Shown here piece by piece: positions 43,651 to 53,877 of a stretch of DNA of 64,000 nucleotides. Source of the DNA: Bacteroidota bacterium (GTDB taxonomy: Bacteria > Bacteroidota > Ignavibacteria > UBA10030 > UBA6906); assembly GCA_019637975.1 (NCBI GenBank), contig JAHBUR010000017.1, positions 1-64,000 on the forward strand, in the 5' to 3' direction. Every line of letters begins with the position of its first letter. The first letter of the stretch is position 1. Position numbers and translations under genes: made by a program. Under the pieces are notes generated by a model that made no database searches, was not told where the DNA came from, and worked only from the letters and a program-made list of their open reading frames with translations.

Positions 43651-45360
43651 ATGAACAAACGCATTGTGTTCATTCTCGGTTTCACAACTCTTCTCCTCGG
43701 CGGACAAGTGTCCTCGCCGCTGTACCGCTCGCCCCTCTACCCACAGCTTGAAGCGCTGAAGGAGCGTGGGATGACATACCGCCTGCTGGACAACGATCTT
43801 GTTGAAGTGAAACAAGAGTGGAGCGGCATGTCACGAGTATTCTCCCTCCGCATGCCGAGTGACCAAGAGATACGCGCATGGGCACAAGCACGGGGCATTC
43901 CAATAATTGAAATAGATCCCAACGCGATTGATACGAGCAGGTTTACAGGGTGGTACAGATACTGGACGCAGGTGCCGTTGTCGAATGATGTGCTTCTGCC
44001 TCTTGTTGTTGCTGACATAAACCGCAATGGGAAACCAGAAGTGTACGGGTCATTTCGAAACTTTGCCTCCACGGATTTTGAAACTCGCACATATGAGGTT
44101 GATAGTGCTGGCGAAGTAATGTTGGTTCACAATTATGGTCAGCCAAGACCGGGAGTATCACGACTCGCAGTGGACGCTGATTCCGATTCCCTACTGGAAG
44201 TAGTATTCACGCTTGGCGGCATACTCAAAGATTACGAACAAAGCACAATGTCACACTTTCCTACTGAACTAAGATTCTCTTATCAACGCTACCAAAGTCC
44301 TGCCGTGGGGCCGGGCCTTACTGGGATCTTCATGGGCTCCTTGGACGGGGATGGCTTCGTTGATTTCCTCTATATGGGTTCCGAACCTGACTCGGCTGAC
44401 ACAACACGAGGAATAGTGAAGCAGTACGTCGCAGAGTTTGATCCAGTGCTTGGCAATTTTCGTCGAGTGTGGAGTCAAGCATTGCATCCCAATCTTGGTG
44501 GCTTTGCGGTCGGTGATTTTGATTCAGACGAAAAGATGGATTTTGTATCGTCAAGCCTGTTCGGTAATGTGTATTTGGTTGCAAATACCGGGAATGACCA
44601 ATATCAATTAGTGTGGCAGGATAGTTTGCCTTTTGTGAATGCGTACTATCAAACAGCAGGTGATGTGAACGGAAACGGCACACCAGAGTTCTTTGTCGGC
44701 GCCGTGATGAACGGATACTATCTGATGATGTACGAAGCGGACTCTGTTCATCACTACTCGCCGAGACTTCTCCTCCACTTTCTTGCCGGGGACCTGTACC
44801 CGAACAACTATTGCGTTGACGTGGACGGAGACGGAAGAGTGGAATTAGTGACAATGGTTGGGACGAATCTAATCATTCTCAAGGCAGATGCAAACAATCA
44901 CTATTTCGTTTGGTATCTCAAGAGAGAGGACAGGAAGGATGCATTTGGTATCTGCGATTTTGACAGAGATGGCAAATTAGATTTCATCATAAGCAAGTCA
45001 GAGGTAAACAGTCAAGGTCGGCTCCGACTCTATGCAGACGCGTATCTCTCCTCCGGCCCTGTAGACGTTTCAGAACCACGAGTCCAAAGAAGGACAAGTT
45101 CTTTCCAAGTCGACACCTATCCCAATCCATTCAATCCTGTCATTACAATCAGGTATCAATTGCCAACTACAGACATGGTTTCAATTGTTGTGCTGGACAT
45201 TGGCGGAAGGGTTGTTGCCAGCGCGTTGAATAAGAGAATGCAAGAAGCCGGTCAGCATTCATTACAATGGAACGCGGATGGCTTGCCGTCAGGTGTGTAT
45301 TTTGTTCAATTGAGAAGCAGGATGGATGTCTTAACAAGGAAGACCCTTCTTATTCGGTAA
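43651..45360 (+). CDS. Secreted FG-GAP/VCBS-like propeller protein with T9SS sorting domain
   Basis: 569 residues; GGAGG lies seven bases before the ATG. The signal is MNKRIVFILGFTTLLLGGQV. The middle has repeated FG-GAP-like Ca-binding blades with D-x-[DN]-x-[DN]-G motifs (VADINRNGKPEVYG, MGSLDGDGFVDFLYMG, VGDFDSDEKMDFVSS, AGDVNGNGTPEFFVG, VDVDGDGRVELVT, ICDFDRDGKLDFIISK). The C-terminal T9SS domain has YPNPFNPVITIRYQ and ends RKTLLIR. It is exported to and held at the cell surface, with a likely binding or structural role. A (CCTTA)12 repeat in the leader may switch its expression. Confidence 0.88.
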   Translation: MNKRIVFILGFTTLLLGGQVSSPLYRSPLYPQLEALKERGMTYRLLDNDLVEVKQEWSGMSRVFSLRMPSDQEIRAWAQARGIPIIEIDPNAIDTSRFTGWYRYWTQVPLSNDVLLPLVVADINRNGKPEVYGSFRNFASTDFETRTYEVDSAGEVMLVHNYGQPRPGVSRLAVDADSDSLLEVVFTLGGILKDYEQSTMSHFPTELRFSYQRYQSPAVGPGLTGIFMGSLDGDGFVDFLYMGSEPDSADTTRGIVKQYVAEFDPVLGNFRRVWSQALHPNLGGFAVGDFDSDEKMDFVSSSLFGNVYLVANTGNDQYQLVWQDSLPFVNAYYQTAGDVNGNGTPEFFVGAVMNGYYLMMYEADSVHHYSPRLLLHFLAGDLYPNNYCVDVDGDGRVELVTMVGTNLIILKADANNHYFVWYLKREDRKDAFGICDFDRDGKLDFIISKSEVNSQGRLRLYADAYLSSGPVDVSEPRVQRRTSSFQVDTYPNPFNPVITIRYQLPTTDMVSIVVLDIGGRVVASALNKRMQEAGQHSLQWNADGLPSGVYFVQLRSRMDVLTRKTLLIR

Positions 45361-45563
45361 CCCAAAGGAGGTTGGGAACTGCCGGATGAGGAAGTAATAA
45401 AAACCGGGCGGCAGTGCGTTCTCACCGCCGCCCGTCTAACGGCAAACGGTTGTCCCGGGACAGCTTGGCTTCGGATGCACTCGGCTGTTCCGGAGGTTTG
45501 CCGTTGGTAAAGTGCATAACAAAGAATCAACAATCAACACCAACTTTACCAACGGAGGTACTT
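45361..45563 (+). promoter_or_regulatory. Structured leader with mutually exclusive hairpins and a sequestered SD
   Basis: Three elements. H0: GGGCGGC/GCCGCCC, about 45408-45434. H1: AACGGCAAAC (45438-45447) pairs perfectly with GTTTGCCGTT (45496-45505). H2: CCGTTGGTAAAGT (45501-45513) pairs perfectly with ACTTTACCAACGG (45543-45555). H1 and H2 share 45501-45505, so they cannot both form. H2 includes the first two bases of the SD (GGAGG, 45554-45558) of the gene at 45564. Confidence 0.6.
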
Positions 45564-48500
45564 ATGTGTTCTCCACGATGTATTCTCGCTCTTTACTTCC
45601 TCGTTTGGTCATACGCGGCAATTGCCCAGCCAAGCTTGGAAGACACACGCTCGCTTTCTGTCACTGCTCACAGTATGGCATCGGATGGTTACGGCCTGCA
45701 TTCGGTTAGCGTGGATGGGAATGGGTATGTAAATCACCATTTGCTGGATAACAATGGCGTTATTATTTCCGGCTACTCCAGCACCATTGCAGCCGGTCAA
45801 TATCCCGTAGTTACGTCTTTTGGCGGTAAGCTTCGCGTTGCATTGAAAACTGGTCAGCAATCAACCACACTCTACCAGAGCAGCAACGGCGGAGCGTCTT
45901 GGTCTGCGATTCCAAATATGCCGACAATTACATCGGATGTTTTCGATCTTGATTCCTACACTGATGATTACGGTACGCATATCGTATGGTCTACGGGAAC
46001 TTTCGGAGATGTCGAAGTGTGGCATATGAGTTTCCGAGATAACACAAGCGAATGGTCTACTCCCTTCAACGTCACCAACCTTGCGTCACCGGAGTACGGG
46101 TACCGTCCGAAGGTTACGGCAAGCGAGACAAAGGCGAATGTGTTGTTCTTATGGAGCGGCCAGTTGCACTCCCGTGATCTCACCCTCAGCACAAACCAGT
46201 GGGATAACAGCTACGCAACAGTACCAAACACCAATGCTGCCCTTGCGGTGAACGCCGTAACCTTGGGAGATTCTGTTTATGCTCTTTTCGCACTGATGCC
46301 GACAGTACAGGAAAGTCATCAGTATCAAGATTTCTTTTTCACTCAGCGACACAAGAATACGACGACTTGGCTGAACCCGACCTATGTATCCACAACGACA
46401 TACGGCCTCGCCTATAGCTATTTGCGCAATCGCATGGTAACGGCGGGCGACGCGGTCTACTTTCTTATCAACTGTAATTACAATTTTCTGATACCTCCGC
46501 CAGAGCAGATGTGCTATATCCCCGTGTTGTATCTATGGAGGTATTCTTCCGCTTCCGGTCTTGGCCCTGAGGCGTTGTTTGTCGGCGAGACAAACTTGGA
46601 GGCAACAGATGGCTCTTCGCTGCTTCTCAGCAAATGGAATAATGGCGTGTACGCGTTTTGGTCGGGCGATCCAAACGGCTACAACATGCGCCGCAAACCA
46701 TTCGCGCTAAACGGAACCGTTTCGGAGAGGACACTTCTCACGGGAAACAATTGGGTGAGCTACGTTAGCGGGATAGCAGACGGTGCTACGTTCGACACAA
46801 GTGTTGCGGTTGATGCCATGCCCGGTTCCGAAACGTTTGTGCTTGCAAGTGGTACAGCATCTCCTACGAAATTGATCGCTTTAGGAACCTTGAACGCACA
46901 GCAGAACTCGCGCTTCACGTGCGGCGAAAACACGAAAATCGAAGTATACGGCCAACTGAATGCGCTCGGAACAAGTTCGGAGCCCGTTGTCTTCGATGCA
47001 GCAAACCCGGCACAGAAATGGGACCGTCTCGCAGTTTCAACCGGGTTGGCCGTTTCAACAATCAGTTACTGCACAATTCTCAATGCAAACATTGGAGTGG
47101 ATTGCGCGTACTCGCGGCTCATTATGAGCAACGCAACAATTTCGGAATGTCTCACGGGGTTATCCGTCATCAATCCACATCCGAAATACTATTGCATAGT
47201 GTCGCAGTCCACGATCAGTAGCTGCGAGTACTATGGCGCGAGCGTGTTTGATTCCTACGGTGTATTGTTGGATGGCAATCTCATCGCGGACAATGATTGG
47301 GGTGCAATGATCAGCGGTGGAACGGCGTTGCTCACAAAGAATGCCTTTGCCGGAAACAATGTTGGCTTTGCTGCATCATACGGGTCCTACCCGCGCTTGG
47401 GCGAAATGGCATTAGACAGTCCGGGCGAGAATAGTTTCGACAACGCAACCATTGAGATAGCCGCCTTTCTTACCTCGGCGCCCTTTATGGGCCTCGCATC
47501 TCAATACGGAGACATGGGTGGATACAACTGCGTGATTAGTGACGCTCCTGTATTTGTTGACGCATACGACGAGTCGTATGTACTTGCGCAAAGGAATTCG
47601 TGGAACGCCGATCCACCGGACGATTGGCGTTTCCGCGTGTGGGATCATGCAGTGATTGATTACGACAAACATCTCCCCGAATGCTCTTTTCTGGAAGCAA
47701 AACCGGTCGCGGGTCAACCCTCGCTTCCTTCATTGATGCGAGTGACTCCAGAAAACCGAATGTTGTCCGAGGGAATGATCCATCTTGGCCGAAGAAGATT
47801 CGGAGACGCTATACAGACACTAAGGTCCCTCGTTGCGGACTACAGCACGTCTGCCGAGGCGCGGGCTGCTCTGGTACACCTTGCGCACGCATACCGTGCA
47901 TACGCCGCGGAACGGGGCAATGATAGCTCGCTGCAAGTGATGAGGCTCTATTTGAGAAACCAGGTGCTGCACAATGAGAACAGCAGTATGCGGAGAATCG
48001 CCAGGATTTTGCATGCCGGCGAATTGTCAAAGGCGGGCGATTTTACGGGCGCCCAGCAGCAATATAGCACGTTGATTAACGAGTCACGCTCATCGAACGA
48101 GAGGCTTCATCATGTATTTGCTGCCTTCATGCTCCAGGCAATAGCGATGGAAAGCAAGAGCAGCGCACTGCCGTATCTTACACGCTTGAGAGCCGAATGG
48201 CCCAACGAACATTTGTCGAAGTTGGCTCAACTCCACTTCGATGGAATTTCTCCGATCTCACGCAGAACTCATCTTGAGAAGAATGGTGCGACACACAATC
48301 CCCAAGCAGTACCGCAATCGTACGCACTGTTCCAGAATTATCCGAACCCGTTCAATCCGTCAACAACCGTCCGGTTCCAAACCCCACATGACGGGTTCGT
48401 TTCAGTCAAAGTGTACAACATGCTCGGGCAGGAGGTGGCAACTCTTGTCAATGAGCAGCGAGTGGCGGGCGTGCATGAAGTGATATTCGACGCGTCGAGG

Positions 48501-48578
48501 TTCTCCTCCGGCGTGTACATTTACAAACTTACGGCGGGCGGTTTCACAGCAGCGAAGAAGCTTGTGCTGGTGAAGTAA
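45564..48578 (+). CDS. Large secreted beta-helix and helical-repeat protein with T9SS sorting domain
   Basis: 1004 residues from the ATG at 45564, with GGAGG five bases upstream; the ORF is open 50 codons further but that part is leader. The signal is CILALYFLVWSYAAIAQ. Residues about 30-420 look like a beta-propeller (SASLYQSSNGG-type repeats, LDSYTDDYGTHIVWSTGTFG). About 450-650 contain right-handed beta-helix turns (DRLAVSTGLAVSTISYCTIL, SRLIMSNATISECLTGLSVI, VLLDGNLIADNDWGAMISGG). About 760-900 are helical TPR-like repeats (SEGMIHLGRRRFGDAIQTLR). The T9SS domain has LFQNYPNPFNPSTTVRFQTP and ends KKLVLVK. Cell-surface protein of unknown ligand. Confidence 0.85.
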   Translation: MCSPRCILALYFLVWSYAAIAQPSLEDTRSLSVTAHSMASDGYGLHSVSVDGNGYVNHHLLDNNGVIISGYSSTIAAGQYPVVTSFGGKLRVALKTGQQSTTLYQSSNGGASWSAIPNMPTITSDVFDLDSYTDDYGTHIVWSTGTFGDVEVWHMSFRDNTSEWSTPFNVTNLASPEYGYRPKVTASETKANVLFLWSGQLHSRDLTLSTNQWDNSYATVPNTNAALAVNAVTLGDSVYALFALMPTVQESHQYQDFFFTQRHKNTTTWLNPTYVSTTTYGLAYSYLRNRMVTAGDAVYFLINCNYNFLIPPPEQMCYIPVLYLWRYSSASGLGPEALFVGETNLEATDGSSLLLSKWNNGVYAFWSGDPNGYNMRRKPFALNGTVSERTLLTGNNWVSYVSGIADGATFDTSVAVDAMPGSETFVLASGTASPTKLIALGTLNAQQNSRFTCGENTKIEVYGQLNALGTSSEPVVFDAANPAQKWDRLAVSTGLAVSTISYCTILNANIGVDCAYSRLIMSNATISECLTGLSVINPHPKYYCIVSQSTISSCEYYGASVFDSYGVLLDGNLIADNDWGAMISGGTALLTKNAFAGNNVGFAASYGSYPRLGEMALDSPGENSFDNATIEIAAFLTSAPFMGLASQYGDMGGYNCVISDAPVFVDAYDESYVLAQRNSWNADPPDDWRFRVWDHAVIDYDKHLPECSFLEAKPVAGQPSLPSLMRVTPENRMLSEGMIHLGRRRFGDAIQTLRSLVADYSTSAEARAALVHLAHAYRAYAAERGNDSSLQVMRLYLRNQVLHNENSSMRRIARILHAGELSKAGDFTGAQQQYSTLINESRSSNERLHHVFAAFMLQAIAMESKSSALPYLTRLRAEWPNEHLSKLAQLHFDGISPISRRTHLEKNGATHNPQAVPQSYALFQNYPNPFNPSTTVRFQTPHDGFVSVKVYNMLGQEVATLVNEQRVAGVHEVIFDASRFSSGVYIYKLTAGGFTAAKKLVLVK

Positions 48579-48607
48579 ACTCCGTGTGCAATGCCAGATC
48601 ACCAACA

Positions 48608-48640
48608 AAGGGCGAGTCACTTGACTCGCCCTTCTCATTT
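48608..48640 (+). terminator. Intrinsic terminator after the beta-helix protein
   Basis: Eleven-bp stem AAGGGCGAGTC/GACTCGCCCTT with loop ACTT, followed by a moderately T-rich stretch. Confidence 0.75.
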
Positions 48641-48671
48641 CATGGCGACAGTACAAACCTTTTGCACAGTT

Positions 48672-48712
48672 GTCGTCACGGCACCGAGGTCGCGCACGTC
48701 TGCCGTGACGAC
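48672..48712. repeat. 12-bp inverted repeat between convergent genes
   Basis: Arms GTCGTCACGGCA (48672-48683) and TGCCGTGACGAC (48701-48712) pair perfectly around a 17-base GC-rich loop. No T-run follows on either strand, so it is not a standard terminator. It ends 13 bases before the glgP stop codon. Confidence 0.7.
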
Positions 48713-48724
48713 CCAGTGGAGGTT

Positions 48725-50863
48725 CTACCGCTTCTTCGGCAAATAATACTTCTTCGTATACTCCACCACCATCCTATCCGTATTGTACTGCGGAATGAGT
48801 GACGCCATCGAGTGGCGAACACGCTTGAGCCACGCATGCGGGATGCCGTCCTTGCCGCGGTCGTAGAACAACGGGAGGACTTCTGTTTCAAGAACGGTGC
48901 GGAGCGAGTACGCGTCCTTGTCGTCTTGTTCGTGATCGGTCGGGGCGGTGGCATCTTCGCCGACAGCCCAGCCGTTTTTGCCGTCGAACGCTTCACGCCA
49001 CCATCCGTCCATCGTGCTCACGTTCAATCCGCCGTGCAGGATTGTCTTTTCGCCGCTTGTGCCGCATGCCTCCATCGGGCGCCGGGGCGTGTTCAGCCAC
49101 ACGTCGGAGCCGGAGACGAGGTAGCGCGCAACGTTGATGTCGTAGTTCTCAACAAAGACGACCTTGCCGAACATGTCGAGCCGTTTCGTCATGTTGATGA
49201 TTTCCTGGATGAAGTGCTTGCCGGCATCGTCCCGCGGGTGAGCTTTCCCCGCAAAAATAATCTGTACAGGTTTCTCTTTATTGTTCAACATGCGGATGGC
49301 CCATTCCATGTCGCGGAAGAAAAGCGGGGCACGCTTGTACGTGGCAAACCGGCGTGCAAAACCGATCGTCAGAACGTCGGGAGAAAGAAGATTCTCGTAG
49401 ACGCCAAGGCCGTCGCCGCCGTGGCGGAGGTGTTGTTCGCGCAGCCGCTTGCGGGCAAATTCAATCAGCTCGCGGCGGAGTGAAGTACGCAGCGCCCAGA
49501 GTTCGGCGTCGGAAATCTTCTTCGACTCGATGGATTTCTGCCAATACTTCGCATCGCGGATGCGTTCATGCCATTTCGTTCCGAGCGTGCGGCTGAAAAA
49601 CTGTGACGCCGTCGGCGACGCCCAGCCGTTGATGTGAACACCGTTGGTTATGGCTCCGATCGGATCTTCGTCTTTGTTCCAATCGGGGTACAAATCCTTC
49701 CACATCTGTACGCTCGTTCTGCCGTGCAGTTCGCTTACGCCGTTCGCGGCGCGTGACATCTTCAGAGCGAGTACCGTCATGCAGAACGTCTCGTTGATAT
49801 CATCGGGGCGGATGCGGCCGTAGCCCATCAAGTGATCGATAGTCAGTCCCGATACCTCGGAGAATTTGTGGAACGCCGTATTCATCAGGTCGCGGCTGAA
49901 GCGATCGTGGCCCGCAGGGACAGGTGTATGCGTTGTAAACACACAATGATCTTTCACAAACGCTTCTGCTTTTTCGAGAGGCTTCTTCGCATTCAGTTGT
50001 TCTCTCAACAATTCCAAGGTCAGGAATGCCGAATGTCCCTCATTCATATGAAAGACGGAAGGATTGATGCCGATGGCCCGCAACAACCGCACGCCGCCGA
50101 TGCCGAGTACAATTTCCTGAGCGATGCGCGTCGTCTGATCGCCGCCGTACACATGCGCTGTGATCTCGCGGGAACGGTCGTCGTTTTGCGGCAGCTTGGT
50201 GTCCAGAAGATACACGGTGACTCGGCCAACATGAACTGCCCACGCTTGAAACGCAACGAACGTGCCGTTGATTTCAATCGTGCAGACAACGGGATTTCCT
50301 TTCTTATCCTTGACGAGAGTGAGAGGAAGTTTCAGCGGGTCATAAACAGGATAGAGTTCTTGCTGCCACCCATCGTTGGAGATTTGCTGGTTGAAGTATC
50401 CCTGACGGTAGAACAGACTGATGCCGACAAACGGCAGGCCGAGATCACTGGCGCTTTTGGCATGATCGCCGGAGAGGATGCCGAGGCCGCCGGAGTAGAT
50501 GCGGAGACTTTCATGCAAACCGAACTCGGCACTGAAATATGCAACGGGGGCCTTCTTTAACGACGATGCATTCTTCGATCCCCACGTTCCCTTCTGACTC
50601 ATGTACAATCGGAAATCATTGCACACTGCACTCGCATGCTTGAAGAAATCGGGATCCTGTAATTTTCCGCGTAATTCTGGGCCGGAAATCCAGTTCATCA
50701 CCTCGACAGGATTATGATTGCTGTGTTCCCAGAAGAACGGAGAGAGTTGTTGGAAAATAGACTGTGCCGATGGATTCCACGACCACCACAGGTTACGGGC
50801 AAGCTCGTGCAACTCTGTTACAACCTTATCGATGTGTGTTTCCGAGATTCGTTTGATTGCCAC
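48725..50863 (-). CDS. glgP: Alpha-glucan (glycogen) phosphorylase
   Basis: 712 residues, the short alpha-glucan phosphorylase class (GT35) with a DUF3417-like start (ELARNLWWSWNPSAQSIFQQ). Conserved blocks: VAYFSAEFGLHESLRIYSGGLGILSGDHAKSASDLG, VFHMNEGHSAF, THTPVPAGHDRF, GAITNGVHINGWASP, TIGFARRFATYKRAPLFFRD and MEACGTSGEKTILHGGLNVSTMDGWW, which contains the PLP lysine (SGEKT). It releases glucose 1-phosphate from glycogen or maltodextrin using phosphate, in the cytoplasm. It stands alone, without glgA or glgB here. An SD was not obvious. Confidence 0.94.
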   Translation of the reverse strand: MAIKRISETHIDKVVTELHELARNLWWSWNPSAQSIFQQLSPFFWEHSNHNPVEVMNWISGPELRGKLQDPDFFKHASAVCNDFRLYMSQKGTWGSKNASSLKKAPVAYFSAEFGLHESLRIYSGGLGILSGDHAKSASDLGLPFVGISLFYRQGYFNQQISNDGWQQELYPVYDPLKLPLTLVKDKKGNPVVCTIEINGTFVAFQAWAVHVGRVTVYLLDTKLPQNDDRSREITAHVYGGDQTTRIAQEIVLGIGGVRLLRAIGINPSVFHMNEGHSAFLTLELLREQLNAKKPLEKAEAFVKDHCVFTTHTPVPAGHDRFSRDLMNTAFHKFSEVSGLTIDHLMGYGRIRPDDINETFCMTVLALKMSRAANGVSELHGRTSVQMWKDLYPDWNKDEDPIGAITNGVHINGWASPTASQFFSRTLGTKWHERIRDAKYWQKSIESKKISDAELWALRTSLRRELIEFARKRLREQHLRHGGDGLGVYENLLSPDVLTIGFARRFATYKRAPLFFRDMEWAIRMLNNKEKPVQIIFAGKAHPRDDAGKHFIQEIINMTKRLDMFGKVVFVENYDINVARYLVSGSDVWLNTPRRPMEACGTSGEKTILHGGLNVSTMDGWWREAFDGKNGWAVGEDATAPTDHEQDDKDAYSLRTVLETEVLPLFYDRGKDGIPHAWLKRVRHSMASLIPQYNTDRMVVEYTKKYYLPKKR

Positions 50864-50993
50864 GATGATGAAGTCTCCTAGTAAAGATGAAACATAGTCC
50901 TTGCCGCACGCTTACGTGCCGGGCGGTGGTGGATCTTCCGCTACCGTATGTATCGGCATGGAATACACTCCTGTGCAGATGCCCCTTGTGATG

Positions 50994-52841
50994 TCACGCC
51001 TGCTGCGCGACAAGAGAGTCCGCTTTCTTCTTGGTCATGCGGTTTCGTTCGTTGGCATCGAGATACCGTTTCCTGATGCGGATGGAGTTTGGCGTGACTT
51101 CCACGTATTCGTCGTCACTGATCCACTCGACGGCTTGCTCGAGTGTGTGAATATGCGGCGGCTCAAGCCTGATTGCCTCATCAGCCCCTGAGGCGCGCAT
51201 GTTGGTAAGCTGCTTCGTTTTGCAGACGTTCACAAGCATATCCTGCTCGCGCGAATTTTCGCCGACAACCATTCCCGCATACACCCGTGTTCCGGGTTCA
51301 ATAAAGAAGGTGGAACGTTCGGCAAGCTTCCACATTGCATAGGCTGTTGCATCCCCCGTTTCCATGGCAACGAGGGCCCCTTTGGTACGATGGGCGATGT
51401 CGCCTTTGTAGGGCTCATACCCGGCAAAGTTGTGATGAAGAATGCCCGTGCCTTTCGTCTGCGTCAGGAACTCGCCGCGGAATCCTATCAGGCCGCGGGC
51501 CGGGACGTAGAACTCAAGACGCGTGTTGCCGCTGGCAGAAATCATATTCTTCATTTCGCCCTTGCGGCGTCCGAGATTCTCAATCACCACGCCGATGTGT
51601 TCTTCGGGCACATCAATAATAACATGTTCAATCGGTTCGGCAAGGACGTCGTCTATCCGCTTGTAAATGACTTCGGGACGCGAGACCTGCAATTCATATC
51701 CCTCCCGCCTCATATTCTCAATAAGAATCGCAAGATGAAGTTCTCCGCGGCCACTCACCTTGAACACATCGGGTGAATCCGTCAACTCAATACGCAGACT
51801 GACATTCGAGCGAAGCTCACGCGTCAACCGCTCGGCCAGATTGCGCGTCGTAACGTACTTGCCGTCCAATCCTGCAAACGGCGAGTTGTTGACGATAAAG
51901 TTCATCGATAGTGTCGGCTCTTCGATGGCAACGAACGGCAGCGGCGTCGGATCGGCGGCATCGGCAATCGTTTCGCCGATATCGACATCTTCCATTCCTG
52001 CAAGCGCGATAATATCGCCGGCACTTGCTTCATGCACTTCAATACGCTTGAGCCCGTCAAACGTGTACACTTTGGTTACTTTGGCGTCTTCAACGACCTT
52101 GTCGCGATGGATGATCTTCATCGGCGAACCTAACTTGATGGTCCCGCGGTGCACACGTCCTATCCCCAGGCGTCCGAGATATTCACTGTAATCTATTGTG
52201 GTGACGAGCATCTGGAACGGGGAAGCAGTATCGCCGGGCGGCGGCGGAACGGTGTGAACGATGGCATCAAGAAGAGGCTCGAGCGTTGTACTCTCGTCGT
52301 CCAATTCCCGTTTTGCAATTCCTTGTTTTGCAATGGCATAGATGGTCGGGAAATCGAGCTGATGATCGTTGGCGCCGAGCGAGAGGAACAACTCGAATAC
52401 CATATCGAGAACTTCGTGCGCCCTCGCATCTTTCCGATCTATCTTGTTGATGACCACAATCGGTTTGAGATTGAGGTCGAGGGATTTTTTGAGAACGAAC
52501 TTCGTTCCCGGCAAGGGGCCTTCCGCCGCATCAACCAGCAGAAGAACGCCGTCCACCATCGTGAGCGTGCGCTCGACTTCGCCGCCGAAATCGGCGTGAC
52601 CCGGTGTGTCAACGATATTGATCTTTGTTCCTTTGTAATGGATGGAAGTATTCTTCGCGAGAATCGTGATACCGCGTTCCCGTTCAAGGTCGTTCGAATC
52701 CATTACCCGCGTTACCATTTGCTGGTTTGAGCGGAATGTACCGGTTTGCCGAAGCATGTGATCCACCAGCGTCGTCTTGCCGTGATCAACATGCGCAATA
52801 ATGGCGATGTTGCGTATATCTTCCCTGCGTGCCGTTGACAA
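50994..52841 (-). CDS. typA: Ribosome-associated GTPase TypA/BipA
   Basis: 615 residues starting at a TTG (52841): GAGAGG lies six bases upstream, and family proteins begin just before this point ([20 protein letters not shown]). The open frame continues another 28 codons to an ATG with no SD, so TTG is preferred. G domain: [61 protein letters not shown]. Domains II and III are followed by the BipA C-terminal domain ([39 protein letters not shown]-like, [13 protein letters not shown]). It assists ribosome assembly and stress response. Confidence 0.94.
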   Translation of the reverse strand: MSTARREDIRNIAIIAHVDHGKTTLVDHMLRQTGTFRSNQQMVTRVMDSNDLERERGITILAKNTSIHYKGTKINIVDTPGHADFGGEVERTLTMVDGVLLLVDAAEGPLPGTKFVLKKSLDLNLKPIVVINKIDRKDARAHEVLDMVFELFLSLGANDHQLDFPTIYAIAKQGIAKRELDDESTTLEPLLDAIVHTVPPPPGDTASPFQMLVTTIDYSEYLGRLGIGRVHRGTIKLGSPMKIIHRDKVVEDAKVTKVYTFDGLKRIEVHEASAGDIIALAGMEDVDIGETIADAADPTPLPFVAIEEPTLSMNFIVNNSPFAGLDGKYVTTRNLAERLTRELRSNVSLRIELTDSPDVFKVSGRGELHLAILIENMRREGYELQVSRPEVIYKRIDDVLAEPIEHVIIDVPEEHIGVVIENLGRRKGEMKNMISASGNTRLEFYVPARGLIGFRGEFLTQTKGTGILHHNFAGYEPYKGDIAHRTKGALVAMETGDATAYAMWKLAERSTFFIEPGTRVYAGMVVGENSREQDMLVNVCKTKQLTNMRASGADEAIRLEPPHIHTLEQAVEWISDDEYVEVTPNSIRIRKRYLDANERNRMTKKKADSLVAQQA

Positions 52842-53100
52842 TCTGTACCTCTCTCCTTCAAAAAAAGTCGTGGAGAATAGCGTTCGTGCGAACCTTCCCC
52901 CAAGAACAAAAAACGCTTCAAGCACTCAACCGCCTGCTCGAAGCGGCATCAATATAGGGATTGACGGGCAGAATTCCAATCACGAAATCTTAATGCTTCT
53001 TAATGGGAAATGGAACAGGAGAGTTGGAAACAGAAAGATGTTTGCAGATTCGCCGTGAAGACGTATCTTATGCTGTTTTTAATTCCCGAATGAGGGTAGA

Positions 53101-53859
53101 ATGAACATTTCGTTGTCAAACAAAGTCAGCCTGATAACGGGCGGCTCGCGCGGCATTGGTGCAGCAACAGCGCTGATGCTCGCCGAAGCAGGCTCGGAGA
53201 TCATCCTCAACTACGCTCGCAACACCGAACGGGCTGGCGCGATTGCAAGCGCGATCCGTGAACTCGGGCGCAAGGTTCTTGTACAAAAGGCGAATGTCGG
53301 AAACGCAGCCGAGGCTCGCTCGCTGGTCGAAGCGGGCATCACATCATTCGGCAAGATCGACATCGTCGTGAATAACGCAGGCATCTGGACGTACGGCGAG
53401 ATTGGGGCGATGGACGAAAAAGTGTGGGATGAGACGATGGATGCCAATCTCAAAAGCATTTTCAATATCTGCAACGCTGTCGTCCCTCACATGAAGCGCA
53501 ATGGCGGCGGACGAATTATCAATGTCGCTTCAACTGCCGGACAGCGAGGGGAGGCGTTTCACTCGCATTATGCCGCGTCGAAGGGGGGAGTGATTGCTTT
53601 CACGAAATCCATCGCCGTCGAGCTTGCGCCGTTCAACATCCTCGTCAACACCGTTGCGCCGGGTTGGGTTGATACGGAGATGACGGAAGCTGCTCTGGGC
53701 GATGAAATGTCCAGGAAGGAGATTGCCGCGACCATTCCGCTCAATCGGATCGCAACGCCCGAAGATATTGCCGGACCGGTTCTCTTTCTCGCATCCGATC
53801 TTGCGCGGCACATCACGGGCAGCACGATCAGCGTCAATGGCGGCAGCGTGCTTCTGTAA
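53101..53859 (+). CDS. Short-chain dehydrogenase/reductase (FabG-like)
   Basis: 252 residues. The cofactor motif is VSLITGGSRGIGAATALMLA; NNAGIWTYGEIGAMDEKVWD contains the NNAG motif; the catalytic triad sits in IINVASTAGQRGEAFHSHYA (Ser, Tyr) followed by ASKGG (Lys). DEMSRKEIAATIPLNRIATPEDIAGPVLFLASDLARHITGSTISVNGG closes the fold. NADP(H) use is likely. It could be a 3-ketoacyl-ACP reductase or another SDR. It is followed 18 bases later by lysC, so the two share a transcript, but the pathway link is unclear. Divergent from typA; GAGGG is at a suitable distance from the ATG. Confidence 0.88.
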   Translation: MNISLSNKVSLITGGSRGIGAATALMLAEAGSEIILNYARNTERAGAIASAIRELGRKVLVQKANVGNAAEARSLVEAGITSFGKIDIVVNNAGIWTYGEIGAMDEKVWDETMDANLKSIFNICNAVVPHMKRNGGGRIINVASTAGQRGEAFHSHYAASKGGVIAFTKSIAVELAPFNILVNTVAPGWVDTEMTEAALGDEMSRKEIAATIPLNRIATPEDIAGPVLFLASDLARHITGSTISVNGGSVLL

Positions 53860-53877
53860 CATCGTCAGGATTGTGCT

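Noticed and set aside
43151-43654. Plus-strand ORF of 167 residues reading through the CCTTA tract (repeating LTLPY)
   Set aside because: It is antisense to the ECF sigma gene, has no start signal, and is open mainly because the repeat contains no stop.
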